Positions 33,578-44,011 of a DNA stretch of 64,000 nt are shown here, in pieces (positions within the stretch are counted from its first letter, which is position 1; every line of letters starts with the position of its first letter). Made by a program: the position numbers and the translations under genes. Origin of the DNA: Nephrocerus scutellatus (taxonomy: Eukaryota; Arthropoda; Insecta; Diptera; Pipunculidae). The stretch is from contig OX352765.1 of the NCBI GenBank assembly GCA_947095585.1, positions 89,550,965-89,614,964 on the forward strand, given 5' to 3'. The notes under the pieces were generated by a model. That model was given only the letters and a program-made list of their open reading frames with translations, was not told the origin of the DNA and did not search any database.

Positions 33578-33970
33578 TTAGATTTTACTTACATCGTCGC
33601 TACCATCGTCATCAGAACGGTTAGTTTGTAGTGTAATAGTGGGTGCTATTAAATTATATAGTAATCCATCGGATTCATCTAGGGCTTGTAAAGCTGGACC
33701 TCTACCAGTCGCCAATATATCACTTTTATTATTTGCTAATGTTTTACGGAGTTTCCCTTTCATGTTCATATATGCAGTTTTATTTTGAGTTAAAGTTTTT
33801 CCTGGCTACATATTTTGGCCCAACAATATTTTTTAACTCGATTTCATGCGGAATCGGTTTTCTTATTTTCAATAATATATATATAATTTGCTATAATTTC
33901 AAACAGCTTCTCCTTGTCGTTATCATTTAATCGACTATTTTTAGCGTTAATATATTTTAATTGAAATTTA
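33578..33970 (-). pseudogene. Myb/SANT-like DNA-binding domain gene remnant
   Basis: On the minus strand from about 33960, RLNDNDKEKLFEIIANY and IIENKKTDSA are followed by a stop and frameshifts. An open stretch from 33769 then reads MNMKGKLRKTLANNKSDIL and ATGRGPALQAL. This is the pattern of the Myb_DNA-bind_5-type domain (acidic start, IIENKKTD, a Trp-rich middle, then N-K-K-basic helix and T-G-G-G-P). It is found in many insect transposon-derived regulators, including Harbinger partner proteins. The middle helix and the TGGGP motif (here TGRGP) are damaged. It is most likely dead, and lies about 3 kb from the PIF-derived genes. Confidence 0.6.
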
Positions 33971-34156
33971 AAAAAAAATGGATTGAGACAACATTCAGAA
34001 AAATAATATCTTTCACAAGGTTTGTTTGTCTTGATTTATTTGACAGAGCAAAGGAAAATTATTTTTTCATGTTGGCAGCTCATGTTCGAAAAACTATGGT
34101 TTTATTTATGTTAAAAATTTCTATTAAAATCCTAACTAAATTCGTTGTTTTAATGT

Positions 34157-34200
34157 CGTTTAAAAAACCAGTTTCGGAATTCAACTCCGAAAAAACTGGT
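34157..34200. repeat. Small perfect-core hairpin
   Basis: ACCAGTTTCGGA pairs with TCCGAAA-ACTGGT around an 8-base loop. It lies upstream of RpL10Ab. Role unknown. Confidence 0.5.
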
Positions 34201-34264
34201 AACTGTGCGTCCATCGATCGATTTGGACCTTACCTTGCGCTTACAATTGAAAATCTGAATACTT

Positions 34265-34345
34265 AAGGCTTACAGGATTGCATGGATTTTCAGCATAACG
34301 AGCAGAAAACAAAATCCATACAATCTTGTAAGTCTTGAGTATAAA
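34265..34345. repeat. MITE family B, short copy
   Basis: CTTACAGGATTGCATGGATT and its near reverse complement CCATACAATCTTGTAAG flank a short centre. It sits about 170 bp upstream of the RpL10Ab start codon. Confidence 0.55.
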
Positions 34346-34470
34346 GAGCGCCCACAAAAACCAAATGTCTCTAGGTACCACAAGCACAACCACAAAGTGA
34401 AAAAATTCTTTTTACATTTCTGACATATAACACAAGCGCATCCAAGTTCAGCCAATAAATTTTGAAATAC

Positions 34471-34482
34471 ATCTCTTTCACG
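34471..34482 (+). promoter_or_regulatory. RpL10Ab: TCT/TOP-type initiator of RpL10Ab
   Basis: CTCTTTCACG starts about 41 bases before the ATG. Ribosomal protein genes of flies typically start transcription at a C within a polypyrimidine TCT motif, so the predicted start is about 34475. No TATA box is evident. Confidence 0.55.
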
Positions 34483-34515
34483 TCATAGTCGTCAAACGGT
34501 GTGGTCGTTCGGGAA

Positions 34516-35957
34516 ATGTCGTAAGTTATTTGATTGTAAAAGTTCAAGAAAATCTTTTAATTTTGCAACCATCTTAATTGTTAGATAAGAATACATTTAG
34601 TTTAATTGTTAAGTAATAAAATAACCAATAAATTCATGTATGATTTTTTTGCAATTATAAACCAGCTTCTTGAAACACTCAATTTTCGAATTAGTTTGGA
34701 AATAATTGCTAAAGTGAATTGAAAGCGTTCTTACTTGATTTATCAAATGCTTTATTATTCCGACATATGGAATTCTGAGCTTTAAAGTAAATTCGTACAC
34801 AACTTTTGATTTGATTTTCAAGAGATAAGAAATGGATTCTAATTTTTACCTAACCTTGTTTTTATTTTTTGCTTTTATCACATTTCAGATCCAAAGTATC
34901 TCGTGATACGCTCTACGAAGCGGTCAATGCGCTCTTAGATAACTCAGCTAAAAAAAAGCGCGGATTCTTAGAGACATGTGAACTCCAAATCGGTTTAAAG
35001 AACTACGATCCACAGAAGGACAAGCGTTTCTCCGGAACTGTCAAGTAGGTTTTCACCTAAGATTTTTTACGCCAGCGATGGTGATATGGATCTTTAGGAA
35101 GTCAAGCGGTGTGAATGTATGCCCCCTTGACGGACCTCTACTCAAGGTCTTAAAATCAAATTGAGTAGGTCGGGTGACTGCAATTTATTTGTAAGTCACT
35201 TGGCCGACTTTTTAGCTTTTAAGTATTAAAAAGAACAAACGCTGCCACTATTGGCTGTGTAAGTTTAAATTCATTTGTTTACGAATTGTGTTGATTACCT
35301 ACACGCCGCTCTTAAGCAATATGATGGAAAATTGATTGCATGTATTATCCAAAGTACTTTGTAATGAGGATATTATAATATGTTACTGATTTCCTCCAAA
35401 CGTTGCAAGGGCTGGTCTCATTTACAGGAACTTTATTAATGTATTGCTTTTTATCTTGCATCAGGCTGAAGCACATTCCACGCCCCAAGATGAAGGTCTG
35501 CGTTCTTGGCGATCAACAACATTGCGATGAAGCTAAGGTCAATAATGTCGAATGCATGGATGCTGAAGCTCTTAAAAAGTTGAACAAGAACAAGAAGTTG
35601 GTGAAAAAGCTAGCCAAGTCTTACGATGCTTTCTTGGCTTCTGAGTCATTAATCAAACAGATTCCCCGTCTCTTGGGTCCTGGCCTGAATAAGGCAGGTA
35701 AATTCCCTGGCCTTTTGTCCCACCAAGAGTCTATGATGGGCAAAATTGAGGAAGTCAAATCAACCATCAAGTTTCAGATGAAGAAAGTCTTGTGTTTGTC
35801 TGTTGCTGTTGGACACGTTGGCATGAAACCTGATGAATTAGTCCAAAACATTCACTTGTCAATCAATTTCTTGGTTTCCTTGCTGAAAAAGAACTGGCAA
35901 AATGTTCGCTCGCTGCACATCAAGTCAACCATGGGACCACCACAACGTTTGTACTAA
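34516..35957 (+). CDS. RpL10Ab: 60S ribosomal protein L10Ab (uL1), complete
   Basis: Exons are 34516-34520 (ATGTC), 34889-35044 and 35465-35957. All borders are GT-AG and phases agree, giving 654 nt and 217 aa, exactly the family length. uL1 forms the mobile L1 stalk of the large subunit, near the tRNA exit site. The tiny first exon supplies Met and part of Ser; joining gives [14 protein letters not shown], the standard eukaryotic start. Further landmarks are [68 protein letters not shown] and the C-terminus PPQRLY. The polyadenylation signal is AATAAA at 36001-36006, only 44 bases after the stop. Five-base first coding exons are typical of ribosomal protein genes. No lesion is seen, so the gene looks functional. 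Confidence 0.97.
35089..35237 (+). ncRNA. Candidate H/ACA snoRNA in RpL10Ab intron 2
   Basis: First hairpin: lower stem GATCTT with AAGGTC (35089-35149), a bulge pocket, then upper stem GTCAAGCGG with CCCCTTGAC. A single-stranded hinge, AAAATCAA, contains an ANANNA-type H box. Second hairpin: GTCGGGTGACT pairs with AGTCACTTGGCCGAC (about 35170-35208). An ACA triplet at 35235-35237 lies further from the stem than is ideal. Ribosomal protein introns commonly host such RNAs. The guide target is not assigned. Confidence 0.35.
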
Positions 35958-36000
35958 CTGCATCAAATTAGAACTATTTATAGTTTTTTTTTTTTATGAA

Positions 36001-36006
36001 AATAAA
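36001..36006 (+). terminator. RpL10Ab: RpL10Ab polyadenylation signal
   Basis: AATAAA 44 bases after the stop codon, followed within 40 bases by a T-rich stretch. Confidence 0.8.
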
Positions 36007-36459
36007 GAGAATTTTACATTTTTAGTGTAACCACTTTTTTTTTATTTTATGTAAATGAAATGAAAATTAAAGTATGTTTCTTTGTGGCCTCATATCATTA
36101 AATTTTTTTAGGATGCCTTATAAGTGTGGAAGTAACCGTAGGTATGTTTTCGATAAACAAAAAAGCTGGGGGGTTACATTCTACACACAAGTACTTAATT
36201 CAGCTTTGCAATGTATATTTGTCTGATTATATAAATTTGAAGTTGTTTGTAATTCTAGTTAATTCTAGTTTTCTGACTGAGGTAGTCGATTCGTAGTGGT
36301 CAGTAGGGTATATGGGCAGGTGGTAACTAGGGTAGGATCTGTGGGCACTGGGCGAGGGGTTTGTAGGGTATGGGTCAGTTGTCTGTCGGGTGGTTAGTAC
36401 TTTATGAGTCAGTGGCCGGGTGGTGGTAAGAGGAATGGAACAGAGTTTAGTATAAAGTG

Positions 36460-38531
36460 TCAATTTTTTTTTGAACTTATTATTTGCGATAGGAAATCTC
36501 GCATGTCGATTGCGTCGTGAGAATCTTTTACATGCCGAGGCCTTTTAAAGTGACCGACCGTGAACTTTGAAGTATCTACGTTGTTAGCCCATTCTTCTAC
36601 GTAACCATCTTCAGTTCCTTCGACCAAGTTATGTAGAGCACAGCAGGCTGTAGCAATCACTTCCATTGTCTTTGGTTCAAGATCACATTTCCGTTGCAGT
36701 ACCTTCCATCGAGCATACAACCTCCGAAATGCGTTGTCTTTAATGGCAAGAACTTTTTCTACAGCTTCATTAAAGTCTTTCTGCTGCGAAGAGACTGGCT
36801 GCGCATACTGTCGCATTAGCCATGGACGAAGCGGATAGTATTCAGTCGGACAGACGACAAATGATGGGAGATACCGATCTTCGACCAGTTTATGTGTCAT
36901 CTGTAGATGAAAAGAAATTTTTAGGTCAACAAAGACAACTTCAATCTAGAAATCTTAATATATAAAAATGAAACTGTCTCTGTATGTCTGTTCGCCCATT
37001 TTTAGAAGACCGCTCATCCGTGACTTGGGACGGTTGGGCTGGATGTTTGTAGGGGTTAGTGTGCTAATGGTGTTCAGGTTTTTTATACATAAACTTATTA
37101 CCAAGAGACAACTCTCTGAATAACTTGCGCCAAGGCAATAAGGTGGGCTATAATAATAATAATATTCGGCACGACAGACCATTGCGGTCCAAGGCCTAAC
37201 TTCTCGGGACCATTTCTGTTGCGCATTTATATTTTTGGACACAAATGCAAGGGACCTACAATTTAAGGCCGGCTCCGAACGGCGAATTGAGAAGCTTTCC
37301 GTGAAAAGTACTTTTGGTGTTACTTGGACTCGAACCGCGACCCTCCTGCTCAGTAGCCACGCGCATTTCCACTGAGTCACGACGCACACGATATATGCAC
37401 TATGGGCTATACCCTTTATTAAAATAAACATAATAATCATAATAGTGCTGTTATATATGCGTATCTCAAGGTGGCTATTGAAGAATCTTGAAGTTGTAGG
37501 GTAATGTGGTGGAGGCAGCCAGGCAACGCTGGGTATTTCAGCTAGTTTTAAATAAAGTAACAAAAATAAAGTTTCATGTTCACCTTTGTCAGCTCATTGG
37601 GGCGTTTGAGGAACAGAGTTGGTCGCTTTGCTTCGATACAGACTTTGCGAAATCTATGAATAAAAAGTTATTTATATTAATTTTCCAAAAAAAAAACAAG
37701 AACGTCCAAAGCTTGCCAACCAAATCTTTAGCGTACTTACAACATTCTCTCATCGATTAGTGCTTGCAGAATTATCGTTGTATTGCCTGCTTCATTTATG
37801 AACAAAGACACATCGTCGGTAATTGGACTAACAGAAATCTCCGAGAAGCCCAAACAACCGACAACAAGTGGCGGCATATTTGAGGCCACCTGAAATGATC
37901 TCCGAATATTATCATAAGATGCACTCTTTGGCAATGCTAATAGGATAGTGGATAACTTAGCGACGACAGCTTCAGCAAAACGCTTCATAAATTTGCAGAC
38001 TGACGTCCGAGAGACACCAAAAATATCAGCGACTATGCGATAATCGGCTCCAGATGCCAACGTGTACAGTGACATTGCAATACGTTTCTCTAGGACAATG
38101 AGATTTTTTAACGGAACACTAGTCCCATTGGGTTTAAGAGAATCCTCGAGTTGAATGCATAGCCATTGAAAAGTTTGCCGCGACACACGGAAAGTTTCTA
38201 GCCATTCGGCATCTGTGTAATTTGCAACTGTATGCTCCCAAAATTTTGGTTCTTTACCCTCGTCGGCGGAAAAATCGGGCGATACTGCTCGGTGACGAGG
38301 GTGACATACGAACCTTGGCGAGAAAGGCCAAGATAGATGCGATTGAATTAAAAACTTATTTTGTTCTTCAATATAACTCAGACAAAACATCCCTATCAAA
38401 TTCATATGTCGACGATGTAAATTCTGCTGTCTCTGACGCCTGAGTTTTACTATGCGTTTCCATATTAAGAATTTATCAAAATCGTGAGGCTGTACTGACG
38501 ATTCAGATGCTAAAAATGGATTTGGGTCCAT
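36460..38531 (-). CDS. PIF/Harbinger nuclease-derived protein, copy 1
   Basis: Exons (minus) are 38531-37741, 37653-37584 and 36900-36460, GT-AG with matching phases, 433 aa. The start at 38531 (MDPNPFLASES) is chosen because the paralogue begins likewise; an ATG 54 bases upstream is in frame. The order is a basic N-terminal region (RRQRQQNLHRRH), the Harbinger helix-turn-helix (RIAMSLYTLASGADYRIVAD, FGVSRTSVCKFMKRF), then a DDE_Tnp_4 fold (PPLVVGCLGFSEIS, FINEAGNTTIILQALID, YYPLRPWLMRQY, LYARWKVLQRKCDL, ACCALHNL). The expected acidic residues are missing: the GxxDGTHI motif reads GCLGFSEI, GDxGYP reads PTEYYP, and the VERxFG Glu is an Asp. No stop or frameshift is present, and intron 2 has absorbed a Helitron. 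This points to a domesticated host gene like the Drosophila PIF-like genes, with an unknown, probably DNA-binding, role. Confidence 0.82.
36953..37545 (+). mobile_element. Non-autonomous Helitron in intron 2 of PIF-derived copy 1
   Basis: Starts TCTTAATATATAAAAATG and ends GGGTATTTCAGCTAG, with host A before and host T after, the Helitron insertion rule. Copy 2 has the uninterrupted sequence at the same intron position (CTAGAAATTAAAATAAATTA near 41960), so it serves as an empty site. A CCAG/CTGG stem lies about 15 bases before the CTAG end. No Rep/helicase is encoded. Confidence 0.8.
37150..37390 (-). repeat. tRNA-derived SINE nested in the Helitron
   Basis: The minus strand from 37388 resembles a tRNA: A-box-like TGACTCAGTGGAAATGCG, a clover-like middle, and a perfect B box GGTTCGAGTCC (37336-37326). 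The body follows, with CAATGGTCTGTCGTGCCG near the end and a (TTA)n tail (about 37165-37150). Body-related pieces without the tRNA head occur at 54255-54395 and 61920-62035. Acceptor-stem pairing is not convincing, so it is not a tRNA gene. Confidence 0.65.
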
Positions 38532-38844
38532 TAAATGTTGATTTTTGTTTATAAATATTAGTTCAGTGATTTGAGATAATGCCAAAAACAGTATTTATAT
38601 TTTTTTATTTATTTTTTTATTACCCGATTAGACGTCATAACAAAAGTCAAATATGACAGTTATATGTATGATGATGTACAGTTTGAAAAGAACTGAAATG
38701 CAGCTCCCTAAACTGTTAAAAAATTTAGTAAAAAAAAAATGCAATGCAAAAAATGTTTAAATTTTTTCGTTAATTTAAATAAATTAATATAAAATTTTAT
38801 GGTGGTATGGAGTACATGTATGTACTATGCACAACGTCATGCAT

Positions 38845-39085
38845 TTATGTCGTTTTTTTTTTTTAAATTAAAAATCTGCGCATATTGATTTTTTGGCTGT
38901 CAAGTTGTTCGTTTTTTCTAAAAAACCAATTTACGGTAGATCGAAATTCCCCTCTAACAGTTCTGTATATTTTGGGATATTTACCACTCTTTTCACTAAC
39001 TACAACAACAACACTCCTTTTGTGTTTGATTTGACGAGAAAAAGTCTGAACTCGAGAGCAGATTTCTAAAACAAAAAAACGATGT
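38845..39085 (-). repeat. MITE family A copy in duplication unit 1
   Basis: TTATGTCGTTTTTTTTTT, then AAAAATCTGCGC, TTTTTGGCTGTCAAGTTGTT, CCCCTCTAACAG and a mirrored right end with AGCAGATTTCTAAAAC. Present at the same position in unit 2, so older than the duplication. Confidence 0.7.
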
Positions 39086-39977
39086 AAGTCATCTACATAT
39101 TTGCATTTCTATTTGTTACTGTCCTATTAAAGTACAAGTACTGTGAAAAATAAGTTATAATTCGATTTGTATATTTGTATTATATTCTTTCATGTTGTTA
39201 AATTTACTTATATTAAAGATTATAAATTCCTAGATGTCTCACCGTTATGGACAGATGCTATGTTCAGAAATTTATTTTGTGTTTTTAAAAACTTCATGAT
39301 CGGATTCAATTCGAACTGGGACTGGGAGAGCTTACAACAAATTCGAAATCTTTGACACAGACCAGAAACAAAAAAAAACAAAAAAATTGGATTCAATGAC
39401 AGTTCTCATAAGAGTTCATATATGCTATGTGTTATGACGTAATGACTTGCTGTTCAGCTTTCTTATTTTCGTTTCAGTTATTTCAGTTTGTTTTTTGGTA
39501 TACGGGTGGAAATGCTATGGACACATGCATAGATAGCATGTCTGCGCAGACGAATTATGCCTATGCGTATTTTTATATCGATCGTACAAAACCAACCCAA
39601 GTTAAGTCGCTTATGTATATACGAGCGTCATGCTGTCAATCACCCTTGTGGTGATTCAACTGACCTACATCGACAGCTCAATGTTGAAGAAATCCGACGT
39701 TTAATAATTTGGTGAAGGACGCAGCGATTCAGGAACGACGGTGACTGCGCAACGTATGACGATAAAAACTACTTAGTTAAAGAAATGAAATACTATGGCT
39801 AATAAACTAAAAAGGATAAATTACGATTAAAGATAAAATACCAGGAACGAGGGAAGTGAACTTCCCACAAGTCCTACATGTACATACATTCACTTACTCG
39901 CTCAAACTTGGCTTAGATTTCATGTCTGTACCGAAAAATAACAAGGTACAAAAAATCAAACACACATACGTCTGCGG
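39086..39977. other. Unit 1-specific insert, left part
   Basis: Absent from unit 2. ORFs of 62-75 codons are present, but no family or exon is recognised. Confidence 0.35.
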
Positions 39978-40455
39978 GATTTCAAAATATTCTGAATTTT
40001 TCTCGTTGTTCGCGATCATGTTCATCGTCTGAGCTCCTGTTGTCAAACCGCCATACAATTTTTCATCCTAAAAAAAATTTCATGGTGCTCAGTTCGTGAA
40101 GATTGCGGACAAAAATATATTTAATTTTTGAGATTTTTTTTTTGTTGGAAGTTTTTTATCATCGGCATCATGGCATCGACTGTAAATACCGATTTCTAGG
40201 TAGAGTTCTTTTTCTTCTTTTCTTTTGTTGCGTTTTTTTCATCTTGCTCTTAAAGAACCTTATCAATTATTAAAACACACAATGTTATGTCCGTCATTAT
40301 TTTGGGCGAAGTTTATCAACCGACAAAAATATTTTAATGTTCTACTGCTGGTTGGCATGGTGTTGTTTACCTACCGACGTTAGCTACGCCAACATGATCG
40401 CCATGTGAATAAAAGCCAGAACAACATGTTGCGGCACACAAGTTCATCGTCTAAT
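39978..40455 (+). repeat. MITE family E copy
   Basis: Aligns with 9190-9663 and ends ACAACATGTTGCGGCACACA then AGTTCATCGTC, the reverse complement of the start of the other copy. It contains an extra A/T-rich block at 40085-40150 relative to that copy. Only in duplication unit 1. Confidence 0.65.
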
Positions 40456-41049
40456 GACTAATGATATTATGTTTTTGTTGAAAACAAACGAACCATTTAG
40501 CATTTACTGGGTTCCATAAGCTAAGCTTAAGCATTGCAATACCGAAGATCGAGTGAAAGCGAACAAAATAAACGTGCAAAATACAAATATATATGAATGA
40601 CAGTGATGTCTTCCAACTAAAATGACACACAATTACTTCTGGCTACACGCAAATGCACTCCATTTTCTTTGTGTATAGCTATAAATTCCTTGAAACCTCA
40701 AAACATCGTTTCACTAATGGAACACCCAATCATAAAACCTCATGTGAACTTTTAGAGAAAGCTCGTTTTGAAAGTTGCAAGTTAAAATCTAAATTTAAAG
40801 TTAATGAAATTCGAACTCATTAGAGGTGACAAATCTGTCTACTCTAACAAAGCGATTTGCCTCAAGTGATTGCTGGGCATGCGACATCTGTATATTATAT
40901 TAATTGTGCTTATATTATACAATATCTGTTTCGTTATGCCTCCCTAAATTAACAAAGTAGTTGTGTGTAGATAAATGCTACTATCAGTTTTTTACACTTT
41001 AAATAAAGAGCAAAAGTAAGCGATACATTTTTCATTTGTCATGAATAGA
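40456..41049. other. Unit 1-specific insert, right part
   Basis: AT-rich sequence with no gene recognised. Confidence 0.35.
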
Positions 41050-41463
41050 AAACAAGTTTTTTCGAGTCGTGGGATTTACTCTTCCTAATATTTAAAGAAG
41101 AGGAATTATATGTTTGTATATTTGTGCGGCAAGGTAGTAGTAGAAAGGTCTAAAGTAGCTGCGATGAACAGAAGCTATCGCGAATATTTGACTGTACATA
41201 ATGGAATTTATTCTTTTTTCATTTGTAATCTACACACAAGTACTTAATTGTACTTGGCAATGTATATTTGTCTGATTACATAAATTTGAAGCTGTTTATA
41301 ATTTTTGCCGATATTTTAGTTTTCTGGGTTTTTCAGTGGTAGTTGATTGTTGGACGGGGTCAGTGAGCGGGTGGTTAGAGGGGTATGGGTCAGTAAACGG
41401 GTGGTGGTAAATGGGCCGGAGCAGCCGAGAAATACCGGGTATTTCCGGTAGTTTAGTATAGTG

Positions 41464-42990
41464 TCAAATTTTGGTTAAACTTATTATTTGTGATAGATAA
41501 TCTCGCATGTTGATTGCCTCGTGAGAATCTGTTAAATGCGGAGGCCTTTTGAAGTGACCGACCGTGAACTTTGAAGTATCTACGTTATCAGCCCATTCTT
41601 CTAGGTAACCATCTTCAGTTTCTTCGAGCAAGTTATGTAGTGCACAGCAGGCTGTAGCAATCACTTCCATTGTCTTTGGTTCAAGATCACATTTCCGTTG
41701 CAGTACTTTCCATCGAGCATACAACCTCCGAAATGCGTTTTCTTTAAAGACAAGAACGTTTTCTACAGCTTCATTGAAGTCTTTCTGCTGCGAAGAAACT
41801 GGCTGTGCGTACTGTCGCATTAGCCATGGACGAAGCGGATAGTATTCAGTCGGACAGACTACAAATGATGGGAGATACCGATCTTCGACCAGTTGATGTG
41901 TAATCTGTGGATCGAAAGAAATTTGTAGGTCAACAAAAAGGATTAGGACAACTTCAATCTAGAAATTAAAATAAATTAACAAAAATAATGTTTCATAAAC
42001 ACCTCTGTCAGCTCATTGGGGGCCTCAAGGAAGAGAGTTGGTCGCTTTGCTTCGATACAGACTTTGCGAAATCTATGAATAAAAAGTTATATATTTTAAT
42101 ATTAATTTTCCAAAAAAAGACAAGAACGTCCAAAGCTTGACAACCAAATCTACTTACAACAGCTTATCATCGATTAGAGCTTGCAGAATGATCGTTGTAT
42201 TGCCTGCCTCATTTATGAACAAAGACACATCGTCGGTAATTGGACTGACAGAAATTTCCGTGAAACCCAAACAACCGACAACAAGTGGCGGCATATTCGA
42301 GGCTGCATGAAATGATCCTCGAATAACATCGTAATCCGAATTATTCTCTGGCAATGCCAATAGGAAAGGGGATAACTTAGCGATGACAGCATCAGCAAAA
42401 CGCTTCATAAATTTGCAGACTGACGTCCGAGAGACACCAAAAATATCAGCGACTATGCGATAATCAGCTCCAGATGCCAACGTGTACAGTGACAATGCAA
42501 TACGTTTCTCTAGGGCAATAAGATTTTTTAACGGAACACTTGTCCCATTAGGTTTAAGAGAATCCTCGAGTTGAACGCAGAGCCATCGAAAAGTTTGCTG
42601 TGACATACGGAAAGTTTCCAGCCATTCGGCAGCTGTGTAATTTGCAACTGTATGCTCCCAAAATTTTGGTTCTTTCTCCTCGTCGGCGGATAAATCGGGT
42701 GATACTGCTGGGCGACTAGTGTGACATACGCCGCTTGCCGAGAGTGGCACTGCTACAGATAGAGGCAATTGTACTAAAAACTCATTCTGAACTTCCATTA
42801 AACGCTGCAAATACTGCCCACGCAAATTCGTATGTCGACGATGTAACCGCTGCTGTGACCGTCGGCGATTGTGAATCATTCTCTTCTGGAATGTAGATAT
42901 GTGTGTTGCTAGCACGGATACAATGCGTTGCCATGTTAAGAACCTATTAAAAACGAGAGGCTGTGCTGCAAATGGATTTGAATCCATCAA
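41464..42990 (-). CDS. PIF/Harbinger nuclease-derived protein, copy 2
   Basis: Exons (minus) are 42990-42158, 42072-42003 and 41904-41464, with the same splice positions and phases as copy 1, 447 aa. It starts MMDSNPFAAQ; either Met is possible. The N-terminal basic region is longer (QKRMIHNRRRSQQRLHRRH). HTH: RIALSLYTLASGADYRIVAD and FGVSRTSVCKFMKRF. DDE-like fold: PPLVVGCLGFTEISVSP, FINEAGNTTIILQALIDD, YYPLRPWLMRQYAQP, LYARWKVLQRKCDL. The catalytic positions are substituted in the same way as in copy 1, so the loss predates the duplication. Exon 3 proteins are about 87% identical (my count of roughly 19 differences in 146), while the N-terminal 100 residues differ much more. The frame is fully open. 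It is head-to-head with Atg1, about 3 kb apart. Confidence 0.82.
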
Positions 42991-42999
42991 AATAATTGT

Positions 43000-43200
43000 A
43001 ATGTTGTTTTTACTGCTTTATATCAATACCTTCCATTTTAGTTTGTCAAGTTGATTTTTGCTAATAAATATTAAAACGTTTTTATTAGCTCGCTTTCATA
43101 TATGTCTGTCTGTGCGGGTGGAATTTTGTAATTGATTTTAAACTAACTTCCCATTTAGCTAGAGACTTGAAACTTTAAACATAGCTCAGAAATGGATGAA
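43000..43200. other. Possible Helitron-like or unknown fragment upstream of copy 2
   Basis: TATATGTCTGTCTGTGCGGG near 43100 and the following text resemble generic Helitron-type openings, but no CTAG end or empty site supports this. Confidence 0.25.
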
Positions 43201-43639
43201 CATTGACAAATCACAAAAAAAAGACAACGAATCGAAAAAAAAAATTTTATTCAACGCGAGTTTGCAATTTGTTTCAAATCAAAGCAAACTACTACGCAAA
43301 ATACTAGTTTCAAACGTTTAAAATTAAAAATGGATTTTTATAAGTTAACATGTTGGTGTAGTGATCCCGAAAACAGTGTAAAATCATTACATTAAATACA
43401 GTAATACACATTCCATATACCCGAAAGCGACTAGACGTCATAACAAAAGTCAAATTGACAGCTATATGTATAAGGATGTACAGTTTGAAAAGAATTGATG
43501 ATATGCAGCTCCCTAAACTGTTAAAAAAGTTTGTAAATAAAAATAATTGAATGCAAAAAATATCTATATTTAAGTTAATATAAATTTTTCAATATTTTTT
43601 TATGTTCGTATGGGGTACATGTATGTACTATGCACAATG

Positions 43640-43865
43640 TCATCCATTAATATCGTTTTTTTTTTTCATTAAAAATCTGGTGCAGATTGAGTTTTTGGCT
43701 GTCAAGTTGTTCGTTTTCTCTATTAAAAAACCAACGGTAAATCGAAATTCCCCTCTAACAGAATTGTATATTTTGGGAGATTTACCACTCTTTTCACTAA
43801 CTGCAACAACAACACACCTTTCGTATTCGATTTGCCGAGCAAAAATCTTGAAAACGATTTTTCGA
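43640..43865 (-). repeat. MITE family A copy in duplication unit 2
   Basis: ATATCGTTTTTTTTTTTCATT, then AAAAATCTGGTGCAGATTG and TTTTTGGCTGTCAAGTTGTT; orthologous within the duplication to 38845-39085. The right end is deleted and joins the TTCGAGTCGTG block. Confidence 0.65.
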
Positions 43866-44011
43866 GTCGTGTGAATTACTATTCTTAATATTTAAGGAAT
43901 ATAAATTATATGTTTGTATATTTTTGCGGCAAGGTAGTAGCTAGTAATAAGAAAGGTCTAAAGTAGCTGCAAGAAACAGAAGTTATCGCGAATATTTGAT
44001 TGTGCATAATG

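Noticed and set aside
33961..34266. 101-codon plus-strand ORF upstream of RpL10Ab
   Set aside because: Lys/Phe/Ile-rich text of AT-rich DNA, with no family; it begins in the Myb/SANT remnant of the other strand.
37322..37388. Possible tRNA gene on the minus strand
   Set aside because: A and B boxes are present but acceptor and anticodon stems do not pair well, and the body continues as a repeat found elsewhere, so it is called a SINE head.
36955..37563. 202-codon minus-strand ORF
   Set aside because: It reads across the Helitron and SINE and into intron sequence of the PIF-derived gene; translated repeats only.
43095..43200. Helitron near PIF-derived copy 2
   Set aside because: Only a generic TGTCTGTCTGT opening; no CTAG end or empty site.
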